64,000 nt of DNA from Salinicola endophyticus (GTDB lineage Bacteria; Pseudomonadota; Gammaproteobacteria; Pseudomonadales; Halomonadaceae): positions 433,718 to 497,717 of the forward strand of contig NZ_PZJO01000001.1 in NCBI RefSeq assembly GCF_003206575.1, written 5' to 3'. Shown one piece after another: positions 51,488-59,999 of this stretch. Positions within the stretch are counted from its first letter, which is position 1, and each line of letters begins with the position of its first letter. The notes beneath the pieces are model-generated. The model ran no database searches. It worked only from the letters and a program-made list of their open reading frames with translations, and had not been told where the DNA came from. Position numbers and translations under genes: made by a program.

Positions 51488-52924
51488 CTAGGAGGAGGCT
51501 CCGGTCAACGACCATTTTTCCAGCTTGCGGTAGATCGTGGAGGGACTGACGGCGAGATCACGTGCGGCACCGGGAACACTGCCGCCATTGTTGGCGATGG
51601 CCTTTTCGATGGCCATTTTTTCGATCTGCTCGAGCGTCAGCCCCTGGAAAGAGAGTCCCGGCAGAGCCTCGTCAGCGTCTAGCGAAAGATCTGTCCGGCT
51701 GGACTCTCTTTCCGTCGGCTCCGCGCTGGCTGTCGGGACCGTGGCGACAGCTCCCAGATGCGCCAGAGAGAGCTTGTTGCCGGCGCTCATCACCACGGCC
51801 CTGCGAATTTCGTTTTGCAGCTCTCGGACATTACCCGGCCAATTATAGCGATGCAGCGTTTGCTGCGTCTCATCATCGAGACCCTCGAACGCCTTGCCCT
51901 CCTCAGCAGAGAAACGCGCCATGAACGCCTGAGCCAGCAGCACCACATCGTCACCGCGCTGGCGTAGCGGTGGCAGATCGATGGGCAGCACCGAGAGCCG
52001 ATAGAAGAGATCCTCGCGGAAACGCCCCTCGCTCATTTCTGTCAAGGGATCACGGTTGGTGGCACAGACCACGCGTACATCCACCGGCACGGCACGATTG
52101 CTCCCGACCGGCTGCACCATGCCGGTCTGCAGAAAGCGCAATAATTTGACCTGCAGCTTCAGCTCCATCTCGCAGATTTCATCCAGAAACAGCGTACCGC
52201 CACTGGCCTCTCTGGCAGCGCCCGTGCGGTTCTCCAAGGCACCGGTAAAGGCGCCTTTGACATGACCGAAGAGTTCGGACTCGAGCAGATTTTCCGGTAT
52301 GGCACCGCAGTTGATCGCGACGAAACGTCCCGATCGCCGTTGACTGAGTTCATGAATGGCCTCGGCCGCCACTTCCTTGCCCGTCCCGCTCTCGCCAGTG
52401 ATGAACACGGTGGCTTTGGAGTTGGCGACGTTCTCGATGGCGCGATACACGACCTGCATGACATCGGAGCCGCCAATGAACCCCTGGAACTGCTCACGTC
52501 GCTGCAGACTTCTCGCCACCTGCACTTCCTGCTCCAGGCGCAGTCGCTCGCCGGCGCGTTTCACGGTCGTGGTCAACCGTTCGACCGAGACCGGTTTGAC
52601 CAGAAAGTCGTATGCGCCCAGACGCATGGCCTGAATGGCGCGGTTGATGGAGCCATCCGCGGTGATGACGACGACGCTGGCGCTCTTGGTCAGCTCCGGG
52701 GCAGCCTCCAGAAAGTCCAGACCGTCGACATCCGGCAATTTCAGGTCGAGCAGAATGACATCGAATGCCTGCTGCTCGCGCTGGCCAGCCTCGATGTAGT
52801 ATCGGGCTTTCTCTCCATTGTCGGCGATTTCGACCTGGCACCCGGCGGCCTCCAGCTGACTGGCATAGGTAAGCGCAAGAGACACGATGTCTTCGACGAT
52901 CAAGACCCGAGTGCTTTCCGTCAT
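51488..52924 (-). CDS. LuxO-like sigma-54-dependent response regulator
   Basis: 478 residues from the ATG at 52924. Receiver domain (about 5-122) with acidic pocket Glu11/Asp12, phospho-acceptor Asp60 in ILLDLKLPDVDG and Lys in DFLVKPVS. AAA+ domain (about 150-385) with Walker A GESGTGKE, the sigma-54 contact loop GAFTGA in VKGAFTGALENR, and Walker B FLDEICEM. C-terminal Fis-type helix-turn-helix (GSVPGAARDLAVSPSTIYRKL). Architecture and sequence resemble Vibrio LuxO. Its ATG overlaps the H-NOX stop by four bases (ATGA). It should bind enhancers and activate -24/-12 promoters, several of which lie in this locus. No partner kinase is in the window. Confidence 0.92.
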   Translation of the reverse strand: MTESTRVLIVEDIVSLALTYASQLEAAGCQVEIADNGEKARYYIEAGQREQQAFDVILLDLKLPDVDGLDFLEAAPELTKSASVVVITADGSINRAIQAMRLGAYDFLVKPVSVERLTTTVKRAGERLRLEQEVQVARSLQRREQFQGFIGGSDVMQVVYRAIENVANSKATVFITGESGTGKEVAAEAIHELSQRRSGRFVAINCGAIPENLLESELFGHVKGAFTGALENRTGAAREASGGTLFLDEICEMELKLQVKLLRFLQTGMVQPVGSNRAVPVDVRVVCATNRDPLTEMSEGRFREDLFYRLSVLPIDLPPLRQRGDDVVLLAQAFMARFSAEEGKAFEGLDDETQQTLHRYNWPGNVRELQNEIRRAVVMSAGNKLSLAHLGAVATVPTASAEPTERESSRTDLSLDADEALPGLSFQGLTLEQIEKMAIEKAIANNGGSVPGAARDLAVSPSTIYRKLEKWSLTGASS

Positions 52925-53472
52925 AGGGGATAGATACCTTTTCTGGGCCGGATGATGAAACACGCGTCATGCGCAGTGCTATCGGACTTCCAATAAACGT
53001 CGCTCTCTTCACTATAGAATGAGATGCACTGCGCGACCAGACCATAGGCAATATGGGCAAAGCCGCGATGTGAACGATAAGTCACGGTATAGCCCTCTAT
53101 ATCACTATGCGTTTCCACCTGCGGTGGCGAAGCATCAGGGTAAATGACCTTGACCTCCTCGTGGATATGCCCCTGCACGTGTTCGAGAAGCTCGCGCGCG
53201 CTGCGGTAACGCTCCAGCAGATGCGGAAATCGCTTCTCGAAACGTAGAAAGATAAAACGGCCGAAATCTTCGCACATCGTCGTGGCGTCGGAACCGGTCA
53301 GCCTGGCCGCTGCAGCGACGAGGGCCGAGGCATAGTGACTGGGGTAATTACCGACCGCCGTGAATGCAGCCTCGTTGGGTAGCGATGCCGCTGCCACTAC
53401 CCTCTCGGTGATGTCCTCTCCCAACTGTTCGTCGAGAAAGTTCATCAGCTCGACAAAGATCAATCCCTTCAT
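52921..53472 (-). CDS. H-NOX heme-nitric oxide/oxygen binding protein
   Basis: 183 residues, the size of bacterial stand-alone H-NOX. MKGLIFVELMNFLDEQLG is the family start; the proximal heme ligand is probably His104 in GHIHEEVKVIYP, and the heme-propionate motif YxSxR is present as YRSHR (Tyr132, Ser134, Arg136). Such proteins bind NO (sometimes O2) and control partner kinases or cyclic di-GMP enzymes. Here it is coupled by an ATGA overlap to a LuxO-like regulator instead. A -24/-12 promoter lies 56-73 bp upstream. Absence of an obvious distal-pocket Tyr cannot be judged by eye, so NO versus O2 preference is open. Confidence 0.92.
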   Translation of the reverse strand: MKGLIFVELMNFLDEQLGEDITERVVAAASLPNEAAFTAVGNYPSHYASALVAAAARLTGSDATTMCEDFGRFIFLRFEKRFPHLLERYRSARELLEHVQGHIHEEVKVIYPDASPPQVETHSDIEGYTVTYRSHRGFAHIAYGLVAQCISFYSEESDVYWKSDSTAHDACFIIRPRKGIYPL

Positions 53473-53527
53473 GATGGGCCCTCTTGCACGCTAAGTAGAC
53501 TTTGAGCCGACGCTGTTATCAGAAGCA

Positions 53528-53545
53528 TTGCAATATCGATGCCAA
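53528..53545 (-). promoter_or_regulatory. sigma-54 promoter of the H-NOX operon
   Basis: On the minus strand the sequence reads TTGGCATCGATATTGCAA: -24 GG and -12 GC with the required 10-base spacing, matching TGGCAC-N5-TTGCA at nearly every conserved base. Predicted transcription start is near 53518, giving a 46-base leader to the H-NOX start at 53472. Since the operon encodes a sigma-54 activator, autoregulation is expected. Confidence 0.8.
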
Positions 53546-53585
53546 CGTTCAGGCGCGAGAATAGCGACAAAAAACACCTTCTCTT

Positions 53586-53641
53586 TTGCAATTTGGGAGA
53601 GGGCCAGTGGCAAATGGCAGTGATGACTTTGCAACTTGCGA
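53586..53641. promoter_or_regulatory. two candidate enhancer sites for the LuxO-like regulator
   Basis: TTGCAATTTGGGA (53586-53598) and TTGCAACTTGCGA (53629-53641) each match about 11 of 13 bases of TTGCA-WWW-TGCAA, the site reported for Vibrio LuxO. Their centres are 43 bp apart (about four helical turns) and 50-100 bp upstream of the H-NOX promoter. They also lie upstream of the divergent Wza-like gene. Confidence 0.55.
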
Positions 53642-53735
53642 ATATTCCGTTGGGTTATCGTCCCACACATAACAAAACATCGATTCCCTTACGCACCGAC
53701 TTCTCTACAATGATTGATCATGTAGAGAGGTGCGC

Positions 53736-54947
53736 ATGCAGAAAGCCCCTTACCGTACACGCACCACGGCGTGGATCATCACCGCCGCAATGGCACTGGG
53801 AGGCTGCGCCTCCGCCCCCACGCCCGAAAATCGGGATGGAGCCTTGTGGATGCCACAACAGTGGGACGCCGAGTCCTACCAGCGCCAATGTACGCCTGAC
53901 ATGACGCCGCCGCCTCCCGAGGGCAAAACGTATGTGCCGATGGCGCAAATGCGCGCCGAACCCGCCAGTCTCGCGCCCGGGGACCGCCTCAGTGTCGACG
54001 TGCTGGGTGACCCGGGCGACCTCTCCAGGATGTACGTCATCGATGAACTCGGTCGCCTGGCACTGCCAGGCCTCCCGGTGATCGACACGACGGGACGCTC
54101 CATCGCCGAGGTCGAGGCACGCTTGAGCGATGTGCTCGTCGCGGAGCAGCTGGTCAGGCCGCTACCGCGTGTCGCCGCGGTCTCGTTGGTGGAGCGCGCC
54201 GGTATCTCGATTTCGGTCAGGGGGGCGATTTTCAACGAGGGCACCGTTCGCATCGGGGAGCGCCCGGTCGAGAGTCGAATCGGCCAGCGCGACGGCCCGA
54301 CAGCGGGGGATGCCAATCTGGGACGCAACCTGTCGTCGGCGATCATGGCTGCCGCCGGCGCGCGACCGGATGCCAACCTGGGCGACGTCCGAGTCATTCG
54401 TGGCGACCAATGGACGAGCGTCGATCTCTCCGGGCTGATCCAGGGCACGAGCGCCACTAACATGCGACTGGCGCCCGGAGATCGCGTCGAGGTGCCCAGC
54501 ACACACTGCTTCGATGCAGCGCTCGTGCGCCCGACGCCGGTCACGCCCCCCGGGATACGCGTATTCATGTCCAACCTGTCGCGGCCCGCCCCCAGCAATG
54601 CCACCTCGGCGATCGGCAAGGAGTCGACCAGCCTGCCCTATGGCACTCGTCTGCTGCAGGGCTTGGTCACCGCGAACTGCGTCGGTGGCTCGGCGATGAA
54701 TGCGCATCGCCAGGCCATTCTGATCTCCACCAATCCGTTCGATGACACCACCGTGGTCATCGACCGCGATATCGAGAACATGCTGGAGCGCCAGGACCGG
54801 GATCGTATCAATCCCTACCTGATGCCCGGTGACGCCCTCGCCTGTTACGACAGCCGCTGGATGAACGTCAGGGACGCCGTGTCGATGGTAGGCGAGGCCC
54901 TGGGGCCAGCAGCCACCGTTATCCTCATTCATGATGCCGCACCATGA
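53736..54947 (+). CDS. polysaccharide export lipoprotein (Wza-like)
   Basis: 403 residues from the ATG at 53736 (GAGAGG five bases upstream; the frame also has a GTG at 53730). Lipobox ALGGC near residue 24. A poly-export domain with LAPGDRLSVDVLGDPGDL and SLB-type repeats (GAIFNEGTVRIGERPV, MRLAPGDRVEVPS) follows. It would form the outer-membrane channel for the polysaccharide. First of three overlapping plus-strand genes. I could not find a -24/-12 promoter for it. Confidence 0.87.
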   Translation: MQKAPYRTRTTAWIITAAMALGGCASAPTPENRDGALWMPQQWDAESYQRQCTPDMTPPPPEGKTYVPMAQMRAEPASLAPGDRLSVDVLGDPGDLSRMYVIDELGRLALPGLPVIDTTGRSIAEVEARLSDVLVAEQLVRPLPRVAAVSLVERAGISISVRGAIFNEGTVRIGERPVESRIGQRDGPTAGDANLGRNLSSAIMAAAGARPDANLGDVRVIRGDQWTSVDLSGLIQGTSATNMRLAPGDRVEVPSTHCFDAALVRPTPVTPPGIRVFMSNLSRPAPSNATSAIGKESTSLPYGTRLLQGLVTANCVGGSAMNAHRQAILISTNPFDDTTVVIDRDIENMLERQDRDRINPYLMPGDALACYDSRWMNVRDAVSMVGEALGPAATVILIHDAAP

Positions 54948-56356
54948 CCGATAACAACTCAACCCCACCACGCCGGTTACTGCGTCTCTGGTGGCTCGTC
55001 CGAGATGGGCTACCGTCGGCGGGTCGCTATCGCCGCTATATCTTTGCCATCGCCCCCTTCATGCTGATGATATGGGGATTGCTGGCAGCCTATCTGCTGC
55101 TGGCACCGGTCAGCTACAAGAGTTCGATGACCCTGATTCTGCCCGGCTCGGGTGTCGGCGGTTCGATCAACCTGGAGTCCATCGGCCAGGCGTCATCACA
55201 GACCAGCTCCGCCTTTGCCACGCCCTCGCTGAGCCCAACGGAGAATTACAAGCGTCTGCTGGGTTCGGACCTCGTGCTCCAACGCGGCGCCAAGCGCCTC
55301 GACGATGGCGGGGACAGGCTCCCCAACCCGAGTGTGAAACTGGTCGATCAGACCAACCTGATCATGGTCGCCATGGCCGGTCCGACGCCCGAGCAGGCAC
55401 AGGCACGTCTCGAAGCACTGCGCCAGAGCTTCCTGGCCAGCCTGGAGCGCCTGCGACAGGACGAAGCGGAGAAGCGCGAGAACGCCGACCTCGGCAGGCT
55501 TCAGGAGCTGGAGCAGAAGTTGCAGCAAGCCCAGCGGCGGGTGCTCGAGTTCCAGGGGGAGGCGAGACTGGCCACGCTGGATCAGTTCAATCAGCGCCTG
55601 GGGGTCGTCGACGATCTGGAAGGACAGCAGCGCAGCGTTCAGCTCGACCTGGAGCGATACAAGGCAACGGCCAAGCGCCTGAGTCAATTATTGCAGGTGT
55701 CCCTGGCAGAGGCTCGCAGCGCACTGCTGTTGAAAGCCGATCCGATCTTTCAATCGCTGCTGTCGCGCTACGCCATTGCGCTGACCGACTGGAATCAGGA
55801 TCGTGCCACCCTGGGCGACCGCCATCTGCGCTTGACCGAGCTCAAGGCCCAGAAAGACACCCTGCAACAGGCGATGCTGGCACGCGGCGCGACGCTCACG
55901 GGATTACCGCCCCGGACCCTGCAGCGCTTCATCGACCTCTCGGTGAGCGAAGGTCGCGCCCGACTGTTCGACGAGTTGTTGGGCGCGGAAGGCACGGTGG
56001 CCGGGCTAGACGCGGAACTGGCCGAGATTCGCCACCAGATTCGGCGCCAGAACCAGGAGCATGGTGAACTGGTGCAGATGGCCGCCGAACTGTCGGATCG
56101 ACTCAGGGAGCAGCGTATCTCCGAAGCGGTGTTCTCCTCGGCTCTGGCGCGGCTGGATACCAACAAGTCGGACCCCTTCGCCTCCTACCCACTCGTCCAG
56201 ACCTTCGAGTCGCCCTCGCTGCCCAACGCCCCGTCATCACCCTCGACGGTCCTCGCGGTGGCTGGCGGCGTGGTCGCCAGCATCTTCGTCATCATGGGCT
56301 TCCTGCTGCTATGGCTACGCCAGCCGATCATCAAACTACTACTGCCGAAAGGCTGA
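54944..56356 (+). CDS. polysaccharide co-polymerase/chain-length determinant (Wzz/GumC-like), no kinase domain
   Basis: 470 residues. An N-terminal membrane helix (about 33-55) and a C-terminal one (about 440-462) flank a long periplasmic region with coiled coil (LQELEQKLQQAQRRVLEFQ). The proline-rich SYPLVQTFESPSLPNAPSSP before the second helix is the Wzz signature. No cytoplasmic tyrosine-kinase domain is attached, and none is encoded nearby. Start overlaps the Wza-like stop by ATGA. Confidence 0.87.
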   Translation: MTDNNSTPPRRLLRLWWLVRDGLPSAGRYRRYIFAIAPFMLMIWGLLAAYLLLAPVSYKSSMTLILPGSGVGGSINLESIGQASSQTSSAFATPSLSPTENYKRLLGSDLVLQRGAKRLDDGGDRLPNPSVKLVDQTNLIMVAMAGPTPEQAQARLEALRQSFLASLERLRQDEAEKRENADLGRLQELEQKLQQAQRRVLEFQGEARLATLDQFNQRLGVVDDLEGQQRSVQLDLERYKATAKRLSQLLQVSLAEARSALLLKADPIFQSLLSRYAIALTDWNQDRATLGDRHLRLTELKAQKDTLQQAMLARGATLTGLPPRTLQRFIDLSVSEGRARLFDELLGAEGTVAGLDAELAEIRHQIRRQNQEHGELVQMAAELSDRLREQRISEAVFSSALARLDTNKSDPFASYPLVQTFESPSLPNAPSSPSTVLAVAGGVVASIFVIMGFLLLWLRQPIIKLLLPKG

Positions 56357-57681
56357 TATCGGTCGCCATTCAGAGCACCTGGCTGCTCTGGCTGCTCGGC
56401 GGTTTATACATCGCCGGGCCAGCCATGGCCTGGATTCTGACGGCGATGGCAGCAGTCACGTTGTACCTGACGCCGGCAGACTCCGCGTCATGGCGCCCAC
56501 CACCGCCCCATCCGGTGATCCTCATCTGGATGCTGGGGATGCTGGCGATGCTGGTGATTTTGATCGTCGGGCATCTGCTCAATGAACTGGGCATGGGCAA
56601 GACCATCAAGTCCTCGATCGGCTGGGCCAAGGGCTGGGCACTGCTGGCGCTGTTCCCACTGGCCGGCGCCTTGCTGCCCGTGCGCCCTGAAGTGATCTAT
56701 CGAGCCGTCTGTCGCCTGGGGCTGCAGACGCTGATCTTGATCCCTCTCTTTCTGGTCGCGCCGTTCGTGGGGCTACCGAGCCAGCTGTATGTCTCGCCAC
56801 TCAAGATCGTCGGCGGGTCGGGGCCGGAGTACTTTGCGGTGATTCTATATACGCTGGAACCGGGGACCGGCGTGCCGCGCTGGCAGTTCTTCGCACCCTG
56901 GTCGCCGGCGGCCGGGATGATCGCGGTCGTGCACATCCTCTGCGCGCTGGAGGAGAAGCAGCTTGGCTGGAAAGTCATCGGGGTGTCGGCGGGCCTGCTG
57001 ATCGCGCTACTTTGCCAGTCGCGACTGGCGCTGGTGGCACTGGCGATCGTCTGGCCGGTGTCGTTCGGTGTCAGCCGCCTGCGCCAACCCTGGACCTGGT
57101 TCACCGCGGCCCCCGCCATCTTGCTCCTGGGACTGCTGTCGCCCCAGATACAGGGCTTGCTGGATCAAGCCGTGCAGCGCTTCACCAGCGCTCGCGCCGA
57201 CTCCAGCCGGGTACGCGCCGCCCTGGGCCGCATCGCCGTCGAACGCTGGCACAACGAGGCGCCCTGGTTCGGCCATGGCATCGTGGAAAACGGCCCCCAC
57301 CTGGTCGAGTACATGCCGATCGGGAGCCACCATAGCTGGTATGGTCTGCTGTTCGTCAAAGGCTTACTGGGGGCGATCGCCCTGGCCATTCCGCTGGCGG
57401 CGAGCTTCTGGATGGCGGGCCGGCTGGCACTCTACCAACCCATCGGTCGCGTCGCCCTGGCCATGTTGCTGCTGCTCACCCTCTACAGCTTCGGTGAAAA
57501 CCTGGAGATCCTGAGCTATCTCTACTGGCCGGCCCTGGTCATCGTCGGTATCGCGGCCAGACAGGCTGCCTGGCGGAGCCAGCAAGGCACCGGTGTGGCG
57601 ACGACTGGGGAGGAGACGCCAGAAAAACGACGGCAACGCGATGTGCCCACGCCGGAGGGGGACTCAGTCGAGAGGCAGTAA
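56311..57681 (+). CDS. O-antigen ligase/polymerase family protein (Wzy-like)
   Basis: 456 residues, ten to twelve membrane helices. A large periplasmic loop and the motif MPIGSHHSWYGLLFVKGLLG (His-containing, as in WaaL/Wzy) identify the O-antigen ligase-like superfamily. In a locus with flippase and co-polymerase it most likely polymerises repeat units. It overlaps the upstream gene by 46 bp and its end overlaps the convergent glycosyltransferase gene by 18 bp. The soluble tail is charged and probably dispensable. Confidence 0.85.
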   Translation: MATPADHQTTTAERLISVAIQSTWLLWLLGGLYIAGPAMAWILTAMAAVTLYLTPADSASWRPPPPHPVILIWMLGMLAMLVILIVGHLLNELGMGKTIKSSIGWAKGWALLALFPLAGALLPVRPEVIYRAVCRLGLQTLILIPLFLVAPFVGLPSQLYVSPLKIVGGSGPEYFAVILYTLEPGTGVPRWQFFAPWSPAAGMIAVVHILCALEEKQLGWKVIGVSAGLLIALLCQSRLALVALAIVWPVSFGVSRLRQPWTWFTAAPAILLLGLLSPQIQGLLDQAVQRFTSARADSSRVRAALGRIAVERWHNEAPWFGHGIVENGPHLVEYMPIGSHHSWYGLLFVKGLLGAIALAIPLAASFWMAGRLALYQPIGRVALAMLLLLTLYSFGENLEILSYLYWPALVIVGIAARQAAWRSQQGTGVATTGEETPEKRRQRDVPTPEGDSVERQ

Positions 57682-58653
57682 CTCACGCCAGCGCAGCAGT
57701 CGATCATCGACGAGACTCTGCGTGGAGGCCCGCGCAGACAACCCCATGGCCACCAGCCCCGGCGGCGTCAGATCGTGAAGACAGGTGCTCAGCCCCTGTT
57801 CGCTATCGAAATCCACTTCCCACCCGGCCTTGGCCGCCTGCTCGGGCAGGCCATCCACGCCCGCGACCAGGACCGGCCTGGCCGCCTGTCGAGCCTCGGT
57901 CGCCACCAGGCCGAAGGACTCCCAGCGCGACGGCACGGCGATGAGATCACACGCGGCCAGAAAATCGGCGCGGTCATCGACCTGACCAACGAAATGGATA
58001 TGCGGGGCATCTCCCGCCAACGCGCGCAGCGCCTGCTCCTCCGGCCCGCTACCGCCCAGCCGCAGCTGATAGCGCTCGGGGTCCAGGGCCAGGAACCGGG
58101 CGATCAACCGATCGAATCCTTTCAGCCAGACGAATCGGCCATAGGCTCCCACCACCAGCGGGCGCTGCCCCTGCCAGTCCGAGGGCGGTATCTCCTGTAG
58201 CGCGGGCACATCGCTCCAGGGCGATACCACCTGCACTCGCTGCGGCGCGATCCCAACAGCTTCGGTCAACCACTGCGACTGCCCCTGCGACACCGAGACG
58301 ATCTTGTCGAACAGGCGAGAGGCGATGTTCAACATCATCCGAAACCGGCCGGCGTGCGCGACGTGATGCGCCGCCCAGGCACGTGTATAGCTGTGTTCGA
58401 TATGGATCAGACGGGCGTGACGATGGCGCAGTCGCAGTGACGCCAGGAAGGGCAGCGCCCGCCAGCGCGGCGGAAAATGCGTCATGATCACATCCGCATC
58501 CAGCCTCGGCGCCAGCTCATGATCCGGTTTCACCGTCACCACCCGGCAGCGCAGACGACCGACCCAGGCAGGATGCTCGAAGATGGCCAGAGCCTGCATG
58601 ACGCCACCGGGTGACACATCGTCCACCAGATGAACGATCTTGAGCGTTTTCAT
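57664..58653 (-). CDS. GT4-family glycosyltransferase
   Basis: 329 residues with the GT-B fold of family 4. KIVHLVDDVSPGGVMQAL at the start, GAYGRFVWLKGFDRLI at the nucleotide-sugar domain and the E-x7-E-like region SFGLVATEARQAARPVLVAG near residue 245. It adds one sugar of the repeat unit in the cytoplasm. Start overlaps the upstream GT2 stop by four bases. Confidence 0.9.
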   Translation of the reverse strand: MKTLKIVHLVDDVSPGGVMQALAIFEHPAWVGRLRCRVVTVKPDHELAPRLDADVIMTHFPPRWRALPFLASLRLRHRHARLIHIEHSYTRAWAAHHVAHAGRFRMMLNIASRLFDKIVSVSQGQSQWLTEAVGIAPQRVQVVSPWSDVPALQEIPPSDWQGQRPLVVGAYGRFVWLKGFDRLIARFLALDPERYQLRLGGSGPEEQALRALAGDAPHIHFVGQVDDRADFLAACDLIAVPSRWESFGLVATEARQAARPVLVAGVDGLPEQAAKAGWEVDFDSEQGLSTCLHDLTPPGLVAMGLSARASTQSLVDDRLLRWRELLPLD

Positions 58654-59642
58654 GCGGCGACCTCGGTACCCAGACGACGACTCAACAGCATGGCAAAGCG
58701 TTCACGTGACAGCCAGCGTGCTGCCATCGCGCCGAGGCTGGTCTCGAGCGTCTTGAAGGGCTCCTGCAGCGCGATCCACGGGCTGGCCGCCAGCGCCTGA
58801 CGCATCAGCGCCACGGCGAAGGAGCCATCCCCCAGTTGCACCGCCCGTCTGGCCAGATAGCGAAGTTGATAGGCCCGGGCACGCGCCCCGTGACGGGCCA
58901 GCAGCGCAGGCGCGTAATCCTGTGCCTTGGAGATCGCCCGCTCCCAGCTCTCGTACTGGCGGATCACATTGGAGGAGAGCCCGCCGATGACGATGCGATA
59001 GTCGGTGAGCAGGCCTTCGATGCCCTCGAAACGGCAGCCGTACCCCGCGATCATGCGCAACCACAGTTCGATGTCCTCTGACTGGCGGAAGCTCTCGTCG
59101 AACCAGCACAGGCGTCCGGGCTCCTGCGGATGTACGAAGGCGACGCGATCCAGGGCACGGCGCCGAATCACTGGCGCTGACCCATTGCCCACCGGGTTAC
59201 GCGTGAGGACGTGACGGGCCTCGACACCGGTCAACCGGGGCTGCTGGCTGACGCCGAGCGGACGCCCCTGGGCGTCGATCAGGCGGGAGCCGGAATAACT
59301 GACGTCGACCGACTCATCGGCATTGAGATGGATGAAGTGCAGCGCGAGCTTGGTCGGGTCCCAACGATCATCGGAGTCCAGCAGCGCGATATAGCGCCCG
59401 CGTGCCACCGCGATGCCACTGTTACGGGCTCCCGCGAGCCCCCGATTGCGCTGGGTCACGATGCGAATGCGCTCATCCGAAAACGCTCGGCATACCTGCA
59501 TGCTGTGATCGAGGGAGCCATCGTCGACGATGATGAGCTCGAAATCCTGGAACGTCTGATCGAGCACGGACTGGATCGCCTCACCGACGAAAGCTTCCAC
59601 ATTGTAGACGGGCATGATGACGGAGAAGATGGGCAGGGTCAT
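58650..59642 (-). CDS. GT2-family glycosyltransferase
   Basis: 330 residues from the ATG at 59642. FSVIMPVYNVEAFVGEAIQS start, DDG in LIIVDDGSLDHS and the metal motif DSDDRWDPTKL identify family 2. First gene of a two-gene unit with the GT4 gene, driven by a -24/-12 promoter 49-65 bp upstream. Confidence 0.92.
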   Translation of the reverse strand: MTLPIFSVIMPVYNVEAFVGEAIQSVLDQTFQDFELIIVDDGSLDHSMQVCRAFSDERIRIVTQRNRGLAGARNSGIAVARGRYIALLDSDDRWDPTKLALHFIHLNADESVDVSYSGSRLIDAQGRPLGVSQQPRLTGVEARHVLTRNPVGNGSAPVIRRRALDRVAFVHPQEPGRLCWFDESFRQSEDIELWLRMIAGYGCRFEGIEGLLTDYRIVIGGLSSNVIRQYESWERAISKAQDYAPALLARHGARARAYQLRYLARRAVQLGDGSFAVALMRQALAASPWIALQEPFKTLETSLGAMAARWLSRERFAMLLSRRLGTEVAA

Positions 59643-59690
59643 GGCGGTTACTCCAAGCGTGGTCAGAAGATGGTGTCCTGCCCTTTGAGT

Positions 59691-59707
59691 ATCAAAAACC
59701 ATGCCAA
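59691..59707 (-). promoter_or_regulatory. sigma-54-type promoter of the glycosyltransferase pair
   Basis: Minus strand TTGGCATGGTTTTTGAT: -24 TTGGCATG is perfect; the -12 element reads TTGA instead of TTGC, with the invariant G at the correct distance. Predicted start near 59680, 38-base leader. The flank AAAAGTTGGCA is shared with the 62465 promoter. Confidence 0.65.
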
Positions 59708-59779
59708 CTTTTATTTACAATATAAATCAAAGACTTGTAAAAAATCCGCTGTCATCATGTCGATGTTTTATGCCAATGA

Positions 59780-59822
59780 CCGCAAATTGCAACGCGCGCC
59801 TTTTGCGGTTTCGCAATTTGCT
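59780..59822. promoter_or_regulatory. paired candidate enhancer sites
   Basis: GCAAATTGC (59782-59790) and its inverted copy GCAATTTGC (59813-59821) are 31 bp apart, with TTGCG-N4-CGCAA between. The first is part of TTGCAATTTGCGG on the minus strand, close to the LuxO-type site. They lie 75-130 bp upstream of the glycosyltransferase promoter. Confidence 0.55.
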
Positions 59823-59999
59823 CGGGAGCGACGGCGGCGAGAAGAACCAGCGACATACGGAACAGCGAGATAAAGAACAGCGGAACAAGAGCGTGCGGAG
59901 CGGCCAGACGACGACATGCTGTCGTGGAAACCGTCTCGAGAAAGGGATCGTGACAAGCACTTGACGAAGGAGTGTCTTGAAGGGGCTGTATTGCAGAGA

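Larger units (their letters stand above)
59643..59999. other. regulatory spacer between glycosyltransferase units
   Basis: 357 bp, AT-rich on the left (59690-59790). It holds a -24/-12 promoter and two inverted GCAAATTGC-type sites; no gene supported. It shows that the GT2-GT4 pair has its own transcription start. Confidence 0.6.

Noticed and set aside
51488..52924. Regulator as PrsR (PEP-CTERM-box response regulator)
   Set aside because: An exosortase-type acyltransferase occurs in the window, but the regulator is adjacent to H-NOX and galE, and no PrsK-type kinase or exosortase is seen; LuxO-like is the better description.
53640..53735. Search for a -24/-12 promoter in front of the Wza-like gene
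   Set aside because: TTGGGTTATCG near 53650 has GG but no G at the right -12 distance, and TGGCAG at 53615 is three bases too far from TTGCA. I cannot support a sigma-54 promoter for this unit.
59850..59910. Short GGAACA/GAACAG repeats
   Set aside because: Units are irregular in length and too few to call an array.
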